Assembly (NCBI GenBank): GCA_937924505.1
Contig: CALDSR010000007.1
Location: forward strand, 1-61,640
Reading direction: 5' to 3'
DNA length: 61,640 nt
From: an uncultured Granulosicoccus sp.
GTDB lineage: Bacteria > Pseudomonadota > Gammaproteobacteria > Granulosicoccales > Granulosicoccaceae
Shown here: positions 1-8,719 of the stretch, piece by piece
Position numbering within the stretch: the stretch's first letter is position 1
How the letters are laid out: the number at the start of each line of letters is the position of its first letter
The notes under the pieces: model-generated
The model's database searches: none
What the model saw: the letters and a program-made list of their open reading frames with translations, nothing else
Told to the model about the DNA's origin: nothing
Made by a program: the position numbers and the translations under genes

Positions 1-1
1 T

Positions 2-1408
2 AGTGATGTCACGATCGGCATGCAGCTGGAGCCACCCAATCTTGACCCGACAGGTGGCGCTGCTGGTGCCATTGATGAAGTGGTCTATGCCAATGTGTTT
101 GAAGGGCTCACTCGTTTTCTGAAAGATGGCAGTGTGGCACCTGCGCTTGCATCGTCATGGGAAATAGACGAAGACAGCAAACGTTATGTATTTACCTTGA
201 ATAGCGGCGTGAAATTCCACGACGGTACGGATATGAATGCCGACGATGTGAAGTTCTCGCTCGAACGTGCAATGGCGGATGATTCCACGAATGCGCAGAA
301 ACAATTATTTGCCAACATCGACAATATAGAGGTCCTTGACCCAACATCGATTGCGATCAATCTCAAACAATCAGACGGCAACTTGCTATTCAATCTTGCC
401 TGGGGTGATGCGGTGATCGTGGCTGAAGAGTCTATCGAGACGGCAGCGACCAATCCGGTCGGCACCGGACCTTTCAGGTTCGATAACTGGGTGCAGGGTG
501 ATCGTATTGAACTGGTACGCAATGATGATTACTGGGGGGAGCCGGCCAAACTTGAAAAGGCGACCTTCAAATTCATCAGTGAGCCAACTGCTGCCTTTGC
601 GGCCATCATGGCCGGTGATCTTGATGCGTTTCCAGCCTACCCGGCACCAGAGAATCTTCCGCAGCTCGATGCCGATCCGCGTTACTCGGTAGTGCTTGGT
701 TCCAGCGAAGGTGAAACCATTCTGTCGACAAACAACGCAAAGCCGCCGTTCGATGATGTTCGGGTGCGCAAGGCATTGGCGCATGCCATCAATCGTGAAG
801 AAATCATCGATGGTGCCATGTTCGGTTACGGCACACCGATAGGCGCGCACTTCGCACCGCATCATCCTGCCTATGTGGATATGACGGCTAATTCAAACTT
901 TGATCCTGAGATGGCCAAGGCTTTGTTGAAAGAGGCTGGGTACGAAAACGGTCTGACGGTATCCCTGAAATTGCCACCGCCGGCGTATGCGCGCCGTGGT
1001 GGAGAGATTATCGCCGCGCAATTGCGAGATGTTGGTATTGATACCGAGATCGAAAACCTCGAATGGGCACAATGGCTGGAGCAAGTATTTAAAGGCAAGG
1101 ATTTCAACCTGACCATTGTCTCGCATACCGAGCCAATGGATATCGGTATTTATGCGAATCCGGATTACTACTTTCAATACGATAATCCCGCGATGGCAAC
1201 ACTGATAGAAACTTTCAATGCAGAATCGGATCAGGCCAAACGCACCGCATTGTTGCAGGACGCGCAGAAGATCATCTCTGAAGATTATGTAAACGGTTAT
1301 CTGTTTCAACTTGCGAAAACCGGTGTTGCCAATATCAAGCTCAAGGGCTTGTGGGAAAATCAACCGACGCAGGCCAATGATCTCACCGCCGTTTATTGGG
1401 AAGAGTAG
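2..1408 (+). CDS. ABC peptide-type substrate-binding protein (family 5, DppA/OppA-like), 5' end cut by window
   Basis: Periplasmic solute-binding protein of the SBP_bac_5 family, which captures di- or oligopeptides or related amides for the permeases encoded next. The frame is open from base 2. The first ATG (base 20) lies inside the mature domain, since the residues before it (SDVTIG) and after it (MQLEPPNLDPT) form the usual first strand, so the signal peptide and true start lie upstream. Family hallmarks are the early VYANVFEGL segment, the KFHDGTDMNADDVKFSLERA block and a late region on binding-site geometry (DVRVRKALAHAINREEII). About 468 codons are visible against roughly 500-540 for the family. 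The gene is followed by permeases and ATPase, which fixes the role. The ligand cannot be read from sequence, but the downstream amidohydrolase suggests short amide-linked compounds (inference). Confidence 0.93.
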   Translation, partial: SDVTIGMQLEPPNLDPTGGAAGAIDEVVYANVFEGLTRFLKDGSVAPALASSWEIDEDSKRYVFTLNSGVKFHDGTDMNADDVKFSLERAMADDSTNAQKQLFANIDNIEVLDPTSIAINLKQSDGNLLFNLAWGDAVIVAEESIETAATNPVGTGPFRFDNWVQGDRIELVRNDDYWGEPAKLEKATFKFISEPTAAFAAIMAGDLDAFPAYPAPENLPQLDADPRYSVVLGSSEGETILSTNNAKPPFDDVRVRKALAHAINREEIIDGAMFGYGTPIGAHFAPHHPAYVDMTANSNFDPEMAKALLKEAGYENGLTVSLKLPPPAYARRGGEIIAAQLRDVGIDTEIENLEWAQWLEQVFKGKDFNLTIVSHTEPMDIGIYANPDYYFQYDNPAMATLIETFNAESDQAKRTALLQDAQKIISEDYVNGYLFQLAKTGVANIKLKGLWENQPTQANDLTAVYWEE

Positions 1409-1463
1409 TTACAGGATTTAAAGCATTAAACTTCTGACGTTCAAGATGCCCGACGTGCGCTAG

Positions 1464-2411
1464 ATGCTGCGTTATCTCCTGCGTCGATCTGGCTCGCTGC
1501 TACTGACCCTGGCGGTAGCGAGCCTGGTTATTTTTATAAGTATCGAAATAGTACCGGGTGATCCAGCTGCCTATATGCTGGGATTGAACGCAGCGCCGGA
1601 TACCGTTGCCGCCTTGCGCGCCGAGCTGGGACTTGATCAGTCACGTATTGCCCGGTATTTCGATTGGATCACCGGTCTTGTGCGCGGTGATTTTGGGACC
1701 TCATATACCTACAAGACGCCCGTTGTTGACATGGTCCGTGATCGCTTGTGGATTTCCTTGCCACTCGCCCTTTATGCGTTGTTGCTATCAACCCTGATAG
1801 CTTTTCCGGCGGGCATCATCGCGGCCAATCGGCGTGGCCGTTGGCAGGATACGACGATCATGGGCTTTACGCAGCTCGGTATTGCCATTCCCAATTTCTG
1901 GTTTGCGATGCTTCTGGTGTTGTTGTTTGCCATCAAGTTGCCGTGGTTTTCAGCGGGTGGGTTTGCTGGCTGGGACCAAGGTTTTTTACTGTCGATCAAA
2001 TCTTTGACCTTGCCAGCGATTGCGCTGGCACTTCCGCAGGCGGCCATACTGGCTCGGGTCATGCGCTCAGCTTTGCTTGATGTATTGTCGGAGGACTTCA
2101 TGCGTACGGCGCGTGCGAAAGGCCTGACACGACGTCAAGCGCTATGGCGCCATGCGCTGCGTAACGCGATGATTCCGGTATTGACCATCATAGGCCTTCA
2201 GTTTTCGTTTTTACTTGCCGGGGCCATAATCATAGAGAACGTGTTTTTTCTTCCCGGCTTGGGGCGACTGGTTTTTCAGAGTATCGCGCAACGAGACTTG
2301 ATCGTCGTTGAAAGTGTTGTCATGTTATTGGTGTTTGCTGTTGTCATGGTGACCTTCCTTGTCGATATAGCTTACGCTTGGGTCGACCCACGACTGCGTC
2401 ATAGCCGTTGA
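1464..2411 (+). CDS. ABC peptide-type transporter permease, DppB/OppB-like
   Basis: First inner-membrane permease subunit of the importer. The 315-residue product begins with the standard MLRYLLRRSGSLLL helix and has about six membrane segments. The periplasmic loop after helix 1 carries GDFGTSYTYKTPV, typical of DppB. The cytoplasmic coupling (EAA) loop is recognisable around [20 protein letters not shown] and contacts the ATPase. The ATG at 1464 follows a 55-base gap after the binding protein. Its stop codon overlaps the start of the next permease in the arrangement TGATG, so the two are translationally coupled. Function is assigned from family membership and position. No unusual residue was noticed. 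Confidence 0.95.
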   Translation: MLRYLLRRSGSLLLTLAVASLVIFISIEIVPGDPAAYMLGLNAAPDTVAALRAELGLDQSRIARYFDWITGLVRGDFGTSYTYKTPVVDMVRDRLWISLPLALYALLLSTLIAFPAGIIAANRRGRWQDTTIMGFTQLGIAIPNFWFAMLLVLLFAIKLPWFSAGGFAGWDQGFLLSIKSLTLPAIALALPQAAILARVMRSALLDVLSEDFMRTARAKGLTRRQALWRHALRNAMIPVLTIIGLQFSFLLAGAIIIENVFFLPGLGRLVFQSIAQRDLIVVESVVMLLVFAVVMVTFLVDIAYAWVDPRLRHSR

Positions 2412-3226
2412 TGAAAGTCGGTAATCTCATTGCAGGTTCAGTGCTTGTTCTGTTGGTGATTGCACTGGCGGGTGTGAGTTTTTTCTGGACGCCGTTTGAT
2501 GTCGAATCTCTCGACATACGAAACAAGATGCAAACGCCCAGTGGCGAGCACTGGCTCGGAACCGATCACTTTGGCCGCGATATTCTGTCTATGCTGATGG
2601 TGGGTGCGCGTACCTCCATTGCCGTGGCCTTGGTGGCTGTCGTTATCGGCATGGGCTTTGGTGTGCCGCTCGGACTGGCTGCGGCATCCCGGCACGGCAG
2701 TGTGCTTGACGAGATCATCATGCGTGGTAACGATCTTGTTTTTGCCTTTCCGGCCTTGTTGATCGCCATCCTGATTACTGCGGTGTTTGGTCCGGGTGCG
2801 GTAAACGCCATCATTGCCATTGGCATATTCAATATACCGGTCTTTGCACGGCTTACGCGAGGTGCGGCCTTGTCACTGTGGACACGTGAATTTGTATTGG
2901 CTGCACGGGTTGCAGGCAAGAACGCAATGCGTATTTCGGTTGAACACATTCTGCCAAACATTCTCAATTTATTGATCGTCCAGGGAACCATACAGTTTTC
3001 ATTGGGAATTCTGGCTGAAGCTGGTCTTTCCTATGTTGGGCTGGGTGCTCAACCGCCGACGCCAAGTTGGGGGCGTATGCTGGCGGACAGCCAGACCCTG
3101 ATTACCTTGGCGCCACATCTAGCGTTGATCCCGGGCTGCGCAATTATCCTGACAGTTCTAGGGTTGAATCTGCTCGGTGATGGACTGCGCGATTGGCTTG
3201 ATCCGCGTGTTCGCCGGCAACGATGA
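2411..3226 (+). CDS. ABC peptide-type transporter permease, DppC/OppC-like
   Basis: Second permease subunit, 271 residues from the ATG at 2411. A TTG one codon upstream (2408) is also in frame, but the ATG that shares its A with the previous stop is the more natural start. The N-terminus is short for a DppC protein: one helix, then the family motif GTDHFGRDILSMLMVGARTS in the first periplasmic segment. Five to six membrane helices follow, with the EAA loop around REFVLAARVAGKNAMR and the conserved LSYVGLGAQPPTPSWGRML near the C-terminus. The stop codon overlaps the next start (ATGA), continuing the chain of coupled genes. Confidence 0.95.
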   Translation: MKVGNLIAGSVLVLLVIALAGVSFFWTPFDVESLDIRNKMQTPSGEHWLGTDHFGRDILSMLMVGARTSIAVALVAVVIGMGFGVPLGLAAASRHGSVLDEIIMRGNDLVFAFPALLIAILITAVFGPGAVNAIIAIGIFNIPVFARLTRGAALSLWTREFVLAARVAGKNAMRISVEHILPNILNLLIVQGTIQFSLGILAEAGLSYVGLGAQPPTPSWGRMLADSQTLITLAPHLALIPGCAIILTVLGLNLLGDGLRDWLDPRVRRQR

Positions 3227-4890
3227 GCCAGGCCACTATCAAGTCGACCATGCACATGAGTAATAAACCTCTGCTTGAAGTGCGGGATCTGAATCTCTCC
3301 ATCCACGGTACGAATATATTGACTGACGTGAGTTTGTCCGTGGCACAGGGACGTACGCTCGGCATCATTGGGGAGAGTGGTTCTGGTAAGTCGATGACAG
3401 CCCTGTCGATCATGCAGTTATTGCCCAACGGTGCGGAGTGTCAAGGGACCATACATTTCGACGGTGTGGACTTGACCCAACTCGATGAGACGATGCTGTG
3501 CGAACTTCGTGGCAGCGACATTGGCATGGTATTTCAGGAGCCCATGACCGCACTTAATCCGGTTCATACGATAGGTGATCAGATCGCGGAAAGTGTACTT
3601 TTGCATCGAAACGTGTCGCGGGATGAAGCCAGACGGATCGCTGAATCGACCCTTGAACGTGTTGGTCTTCCAGTATCGCAGTATCCCTTGACGCGTTACC
3701 CGCACGAGTTGTCAGGTGGGCAACGGCAACGCGTGGTTATTGCCATTGCTATTGCCTGTAAACCGAAGTTGCTGATTGCGGACGAACCGACAACCGCACT
3801 GGATGTCACCACGCAAGCCGGCATTCTGGATCTTTTGAATTCCTTGAAAGCCAGTGAGGAACTTGCATTGATTCTGATTACACATGATCTTGCCGTTGTT
3901 GCCAATATGGCTGATGACGTGGTGATCATGCGCAATGGTGAAGTTGTCGATTCTGGAGCGACGAACCAGGTCTTCAGCGAGCGGAATCATTCGTATACAC
4001 AGACCTTGTTCAAGGCATCGTCTTTTGTTCCCGAGTCAGGCAGATCCGCACAAACAGAAATCGTTGAAGATGTCGATCAGCAAACTAACGCCCTCTTACT
4101 GTCGGTTGATCGTCTTGTGTGCAGGTACCCGATTAGCAAGCGCAGTTTTTTTTCACCACAACGTTATTTCCACGCTGTAGATGAAGTTAGTTTCGATATC
4201 CATGCTGGTGAAAGTGTTGGCTTGGTTGGTGAAAGTGGTTGTGGCAAGTCGACGTTGGCGCGCGCCTTGTTGGGGCTGCAGAAAATCAGCGCCGGTCAGG
4301 TCAAGCTGCACGGTAAGGATCTTGGCAAGCCAGATGATTTGCGCGACGCACGTCAATATATGCAGGTGGTATTTCAGGACCCTTACGGCTCGTTCAATCC
4401 GCGTCATCGGGTAAGTCGGTTGGTCGCAGAACCCTTGCATATTCTGCCTGATAAACCGGGCCGTGCCGAAACTGACAGCCTCGTCAACGCCACACTCGAG
4501 AGCGTCGGTCTGATGAGCTCCGACGCCGACAAGTTCATCCATGAATTCTCTGGCGGCCAGCGGCAGCGAATCGCCATCGCACGTGCATTGATCACCCGAC
4601 CCGAGCTGATCATTCTCGACGAAGCCGTTTCAGCGCTTGATGTGTCTGTTCGTGCCCAGGTTCTTGAGCTACTGGCACGTCTTGGTGATGAGCATGGTTT
4701 AAGCTACTTGTTCATTTCGCATGACCTGTCTGTCGTGCGTAATGTTACGGACCGGGTTTTGGTCATGCGGCACGGCAAAATTGTCGAAAGTGGTAGAACC
4801 GAAAAAGTGTTCAATCAGCCACAACATGAATACACTCGGGAACTGATAGCCGCAGTACCTGTGTTGCCGCAACGAGATCAAACATCATGA
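3223..4890 (+). CDS. Fused dual ABC ATPase for peptide import (DppD-DppF fusion)
   Basis: Energy-coupling subunit with two complete nucleotide-binding domains in one 555-residue chain. Domain 1 has Walker A GESGSGKS, signature LSGGQRQRV and Walker [13 protein letters not shown]. Domain 2 has Walker A GESGCGKS, signature FSGGQRQRI and Walker B LIILDEAVSALD. In many species these domains are separate DppD and DppF proteins; the fusion supplies both halves of the heterodimer in fixed stoichiometry. The short segment between domains (around residues 265-285) lacks the usual cysteine-rich DppD tail. The ATG at 3223 overlaps the preceding stop; internal ATGs at codons 11 and 13 are alternative starts. 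A second importer at 34.3-39.9 kb has the same fused design. Confidence 0.95.
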   Translation: MSQATIKSTMHMSNKPLLEVRDLNLSIHGTNILTDVSLSVAQGRTLGIIGESGSGKSMTALSIMQLLPNGAECQGTIHFDGVDLTQLDETMLCELRGSDIGMVFQEPMTALNPVHTIGDQIAESVLLHRNVSRDEARRIAESTLERVGLPVSQYPLTRYPHELSGGQRQRVVIAIAIACKPKLLIADEPTTALDVTTQAGILDLLNSLKASEELALILITHDLAVVANMADDVVIMRNGEVVDSGATNQVFSERNHSYTQTLFKASSFVPESGRSAQTEIVEDVDQQTNALLLSVDRLVCRYPISKRSFFSPQRYFHAVDEVSFDIHAGESVGLVGESGCGKSTLARALLGLQKISAGQVKLHGKDLGKPDDLRDARQYMQVVFQDPYGSFNPRHRVSRLVAEPLHILPDKPGRAETDSLVNATLESVGLMSSDADKFIHEFSGGQRQRIAIARALITRPELIILDEAVSALDVSVRAQVLELLARLGDEHGLSYLFISHDLSVVRNVTDRVLVMRHGKIVESGRTEKVFNQPQHEYTRELIAAVPVLPQRDQTS

Positions 4891-6344
4891 ATCCACTGTC
4901 TGACTTTTCAATCAGTTCGGAACATTGTTTTATTAATGGCGTCTGGCAGGCTGGCGTCGAGAAGCAGACCTTGACGCTAGACAATCCTTCCGATGGCAAA
5001 CCCTTGTGCCACATTGCACGTGGTAAGGCGGCGGATATTGATCTTGCGGTCAAGGCGGCACAGGCAGCGTTTGATGGTGAGTGGGGGCGTATGGCAGCAC
5101 TCGAGAGAGGTCGCTGCTTGATGAAACTCGGGACGCTTGTACTCGAGCACGTCGAGTCGCTCGCTTTGCTGGAGGCACGCGATGTGGGCAAGCCGTTGAC
5201 ACAGGCCAGAAACGATGCGATTGCATTGGCGCGATACTGTGAATACTACGCAGGGGCTGCCGACAAGGTGCATGGCGAGACCTTGCCTTATCTTGATGGC
5301 TACACGGTCTATACCTTGCGTGAACCTCATGGCGTTACGGGTCATATCGTGCCGTGGAATTACCCGATGCAGATTATTGGACGCTCAGTGGGAGCGTCCC
5401 TGGCCATGGGCAATGCTTGCGTCTTGAAGCCGGCGGAGGAAGCTTGTCTGACAGCCTTGGTGTTTGCTGAGCTAGCCCGGCGAGCGGGGTTTCCGGATGG
5501 ATCAATAAATGTGGTGCCTGGTCTTGGAAGCGAGGCTGGTGCTGCATTGAGCGCTCATGCAGGCGTGCAGCATGTATCGTTTACCGGATCATTGAATACG
5601 GGTCGACTTGTACAGCAGTCGGCTGCTGAAAACGTTGTGCCGGTGACCCTTGAATTGGGTGGCAAGTCTGCACAGCTTGTCTTTGATGATGCTGATATCG
5701 AGGCGGCTTTGCCCTTTCTGGTCAACGCCGCTATCCAGAACGCAGGTCAGACTTGCTCGGCGGCATCACGCCTGGTGGTACAACGCAGCATTCATGATGA
5801 GCTGGTCACGCGCATCAGTGAACGGTATGCCTCGCTTGTTGTGGGTCCGGCTGAGGCAGATCTGAATGTTGGGCCTTTGATCTCGGCTCGACAGAAATCT
5901 ATCGTCGATGGCTATCTTGCCGAAGGAGCAGACTTGACCCTGGCCGCACAAGGATCGCTCAGTCAGGATGCCAGCGAGGCAGGTCATTATGTCCTGCCCA
6001 CCTTGTTTACCGACGTACCCCCGCAGCACAAATTGGCGCAGGAAGAAATCTTTGGTCCTGTCCAGCTTGTGATTCCTTTTGACACGGAGGATGAGGCTAT
6101 TGCCATCGCCAACGGTACGGATTACGGTTTGGTCGCTGCTGTCTGGACTAACGATGGTGGTCGACAACTGCGCCTGTCACGAGCCTTGCGTGCGGGTCAG
6201 GTGTTCATCAACAATTATGGTGCGGGTGGCGGCGTCGAATTGCCTTTTGGTGGTGTCGGCAAATCAGGTCACGGTCGGGAAAAAGGCTTCGAAGCTCTTT
6301 ATGGTTTCTCTACCTTGAAAACAGTCGCAGTGCGACATGGATAA
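4887..6344 (+). CDS. NAD(P)-dependent aldehyde dehydrogenase
   Basis: Cytoplasmic aldehyde dehydrogenase of 485 residues, the normal family length, oxidising an aldehyde to its acid. Visible hallmarks are the coenzyme-binding segment VPWNYPMQI, the SFTGS turn, the general-base motif LELGGKS with its Glu, and the catalytic cysteine in NAGQTCSA. The C-terminal FGGVGKSGHGREKG block is also standard. The sequence resembles the betaine/gamma-aminobutyraldehyde type, but substrate cannot be assigned. The start overlaps the stop of the ABC ATPase (ATGA), so the gene is part of the transporter operon. With the amidohydrolase downstream, a role on a semialdehyde derived from an imported amino acid or amide is plausible (inference). 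Confidence 0.94.
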   Translation: MNPLSDFSISSEHCFINGVWQAGVEKQTLTLDNPSDGKPLCHIARGKAADIDLAVKAAQAAFDGEWGRMAALERGRCLMKLGTLVLEHVESLALLEARDVGKPLTQARNDAIALARYCEYYAGAADKVHGETLPYLDGYTVYTLREPHGVTGHIVPWNYPMQIIGRSVGASLAMGNACVLKPAEEACLTALVFAELARRAGFPDGSINVVPGLGSEAGAALSAHAGVQHVSFTGSLNTGRLVQQSAAENVVPVTLELGGKSAQLVFDDADIEAALPFLVNAAIQNAGQTCSAASRLVVQRSIHDELVTRISERYASLVVGPAEADLNVGPLISARQKSIVDGYLAEGADLTLAAQGSLSQDASEAGHYVLPTLFTDVPPQHKLAQEEIFGPVQLVIPFDTEDEAIAIANGTDYGLVAAVWTNDGGRQLRLSRALRAGQVFINNYGAGGGVELPFGGVGKSGHGREKGFEALYGFSTLKTVAVRHG

Positions 6345-6737
6345 AACTGTAGGACGGTTGCAGGCCAAGCGCGCGATTGTCACCGGGGCCGTATCAGGCC
6401 TCGATACAGGAATCACGCAAAAGTTTCTACTTGTAGGCGCAAGCGTTGTTATGGCGGATATCAACCAAGCGGCTGCGAATCGGGCCGCTGATGAATGGCT
6501 TGCCAAGTCTTGTCATGCGAGTAATCAGCGCGGCCTTCCCTGTGCCGTTGATGTGGCATCAACAGCCGGTGGTGACCCAAGTCCACGCCTGAGTCGGTAC
6601 AATGAACAAGCGGGATGGATGATTGCCGCAACAGAAGCCATGGCAGTAGAGCTTGCGCCGCTCGTTATCTGTGTTCCGTTGAGGCCTTAATGGTCACGGG
6701 CGTGGCGATGGAGGTAGACAGTGGTCACTACATCTGA
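6337..6737 (+). pseudogene. Short-chain dehydrogenase (SDR) remnant with internal deletions and a frameshift
   Basis: The open part (6337-6690, 117 codons) starts like a classical SDR, with AIVTGAVSGLDTG as the cofactor-binding TGxxxGxG motif and VVMADIN after strand 2. It then jumps from VDVAS straight to STAGGDPSPRLSRYN, which normally lies about 70-80 residues further on. The NNAG motif is missing, and the active-site YxxxK region reads YNEQA, so the lysine is gone. The frame closes at 6690, but the typical SDR C-terminus (EALMVTGVAMEVDSG) is readable in another frame up to the TGA at 6735-6737, so a second stretch of about 50 residues is lost as well. A normal SDR has about 250 residues. 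It overlaps the aldehyde dehydrogenase by eight bases. A catalytic product is very unlikely. Confidence 0.88.
6710..6714 (+). promoter_or_regulatory. Shine-Dalgarno GGAGG for the P1 peptidase GTG start
   Basis: GGAGG lies six bases before the GTG at 6721 and supports that start. It sits inside the coding remnant of the SDR C-terminus. This could explain why this end of the dead gene is preserved: it serves the next gene (inference). Confidence 0.6.
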
Positions 6738-7824
6738 ATCAGAACCTGCCCGCTTTGCTGTCGGTGAGCGAAATCTCATTACCGACGTTGATGGTCTGAT
6801 AGTGGGTAACGCGCATGATCAAAAGGCCAAGACCGGCACCACCGTATTGACATCTTCCCAACCCTTTACTGCTGCAGTCGATGTCATGGGTGGGGCACCA
6901 GGGACGCGCGAAACGGATTGCCTCGGAACTGACAAACTGGTCGAGCGTGTTGATGCGCTGGTTTTGTCAGGTGGTTCAGCCTTTGGGCTTGAAGCTGCCT
7001 CTGCGGTGGCAAATGAGTTGGGCGGGCAGGGCAGAGGCTTCCCCGTGGGCAATGTGAACATTCCGATTGTGCCGGCGGCCATCCTGTTCGATTTTCTCAA
7101 TGGTGGGAAGGTCACTGCAAACGGTGATTTGTATCGCACACTCGGCGCGTCGGCACTGGATGCTGCGTCCAGCGACTTTGACCTTGGATCAGTCGGTGCG
7201 GGTTATGGTGCGACTACGGCAGATTACAAAGGTGGTCTGGGTTCTGCGTCCCTGGTTTTACCCGATGGCAGTACGGTGGGCGCGCTTGTGGCGGCTAACC
7301 CACATGGTAGTGCAGTGATTCCTGGAACAGGTCATTTCTGGGCAGCGCCTTTTGAAGTGGACAATGAATTTGGCGGTCTCGGTGTTGCAGCACCGGCAAT
7401 GCCATTAGCGGTACCGCAGAACCGCAAGGTCAAAGCGTTTGAAGAACTGGCGCGGCGGCGCGGCGAATCCAGTGGCCCGGCCTCTGGTAGGCCGAGCCCG
7501 GGTGCACCAATGAATACGACAATAGCGATTGTCGCCACCGATGTGAAACTGAACAAGGCGCGGTTGAAACGCTTTGCCGTCGCGGCCCAAGATGGTCTGG
7601 CGCGCGCGCTGGTCCCCGCGCATACGGCTTATGATGGTGACCTGATATTTTCCCTGTCAACAGGTGAGCGGAGTCTTGGTGATCCCGTGGCTGATGCCAT
7701 GTTGTTGGGTCATGCCGCGTCAATCTGTCTGACAAGGGCAATCGCCCGCGCGATCTATGAAGCAACTGCTGACGAGAGCGATACTTTGCCAAGCTGGCGG
7801 TCTGAGTTCGGCTCCGCGCCCTGA
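6721..7824 (+). CDS. P1 (S58/DmpA-NylC) family self-processing aminopeptidase/amidohydrolase
   Basis: N-terminal-nucleophile hydrolase of 367 residues. This family is made as a precursor that cuts itself, freeing a Ser or Thr that then hydrolyses N-terminal amino acids or amide oligomers. Family blocks seen are VDVMGGAPGTRETD, VLSGGSAFGLEAA and the self-cleavage region MNTTIAIVATD. The predicted cut is Asn265/Thr266, making Thr266 the nucleophile. Asp305 and Asp307 (YDGDLIF) follow at the same spacing as Asp306/Asp308 after Thr267 in the nylon-oligomer hydrolase NylC (recalled from literature). The product is therefore closer to the Thr-type NylC branch than to Ser-type DmpA/BapA. The GTG start has a good ribosome site. 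It is last in the operon, with peptide importer and aldehyde dehydrogenase upstream. The natural substrate is unknown. Confidence 0.9.
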   Translation: MVTTSESEPARFAVGERNLITDVDGLIVGNAHDQKAKTGTTVLTSSQPFTAAVDVMGGAPGTRETDCLGTDKLVERVDALVLSGGSAFGLEAASAVANELGGQGRGFPVGNVNIPIVPAAILFDFLNGGKVTANGDLYRTLGASALDAASSDFDLGSVGAGYGATTADYKGGLGSASLVLPDGSTVGALVAANPHGSAVIPGTGHFWAAPFEVDNEFGGLGVAAPAMPLAVPQNRKVKAFEELARRRGESSGPASGRPSPGAPMNTTIAIVATDVKLNKARLKRFAVAAQDGLARALVPAHTAYDGDLIFSLSTGERSLGDPVADAMLLGHAASICLTRAIARAIYEATADESDTLPSWRSEFGSAP

Positions 7825-7838
7825 GTCGTCCTGTGAAT

Positions 7839-8423
7839 TCAGTTGCGGGCTTCGCGTACTACTCTGATCGGAAAAAATCGAACACCTGATTGATCAAGTG
7901 AAGGTGCACCTGGAAAGCCGCGCCGCGCTGCCAGTGAATACCAACGTATCGCATCGCTCAGCGCATCATTTGCGGCTGCTGGTGCGAAGCCAAGTTGCGT
8001 TGCCTCTTTGGCGAAATCAACGCCCAGTGCAACCTGAGCTGCCCGCTCACCATCTTGTGCGTGAGTCTGAAGTGCGTTGCGGTTTAGCTCTTCGAGCGCT
8101 GCTTGCTCGCGTTGTACTTCACCGCGTATTTGCGCAAGATTGAACGGGGCGTTTGCTTGTCCCTGTCCCTGTCCGCTGTTGATTTGCGCGTTCGAGATTG
8201 CCGGGGGAAGTCGAGTAATGCGGCTATTGTCAGGACGGTTTACCGGCTGCGGTACTCGTTGCAATTGTGGATAGATGCGATCAAGGGCTCCGTCAGGATC
8301 AGCGCCGGTCGTTGCATTATCGTTCGCAAAGGTATCGGCAGGCAGAATCAATGAGCTGCAAAAAGCCAAAACCCATAGAACCTGTCTTCGCAAATATTTT
8401 CGGTACGGAGTGTTTTTCATCAA
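7839..8423 (-). CDS. Exported protein of unknown function
   Basis: A 194-residue product with a clear signal peptide: basic start, hydrophobic VLWVLAFCSSLIL, likely cleavage near ADTFA-ND. The mature part is Gln/Asn/Ala-rich with a short GQGQGQ run near residue 80, then a predicted helical stretch (QIRGEVQREQAALEELNRNA). The C-terminal IRWYSLAARRGFPGAP resembles a single Sel1-like helix pair, too little to claim a fold. An alternative start is the second Met. It is convergent with the P1 peptidase (14 bases apart) and divergent from the cytochrome gene. I do not recognise the family. Confidence 0.72.
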   Translation of the reverse strand: MMKNTPYRKYLRRQVLWVLAFCSSLILPADTFANDNATTGADPDGALDRIYPQLQRVPQPVNRPDNSRITRLPPAISNAQINSGQGQGQANAPFNLAQIRGEVQREQAALEELNRNALQTHAQDGERAAQVALGVDFAKEATQLGFAPAAANDALSDAIRWYSLAARRGFPGAPSLDQSGVRFFPIRVVREARN

Positions 8424-8719
8424 CGAATTATACCTCCATGAGATCGACGATTCGATTTGTCACGTCGATCTATTGGCTTTAGAAATTCGAACATATGAGG
8501 AAGGTGTCACAAAAACCCAGTAAGTTCATGTATTTACAATCGCCTCGCTTTTCGATTTCGACACGCGGTGAACTGGTCGACAATCCGAACTAAACCAGAG
8601 CCTGCTTCAGGCCGTTACCTACAGCAGGAAGACAGTTGGCGGGTTCTGTCCGTTCGATCGTCACACGTGCAATGAAAGTGGTGATTACTTTTGTGATGAC
8701 AAAAAGCATTGGAGTTGGT

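Noticed and set aside
386..865. Minus-strand frame opposite the first binding-protein gene
   Set aside because: The plus strand is clearly a family-5 binding protein; the antisense translation has no motif.
8600..8612. Small hairpin (GCCTG / CAGGC) upstream of the cytochrome gene
   Set aside because: A five-base stem with a three-base loop is expected by chance in a gap of this size, and it is not followed by T's.
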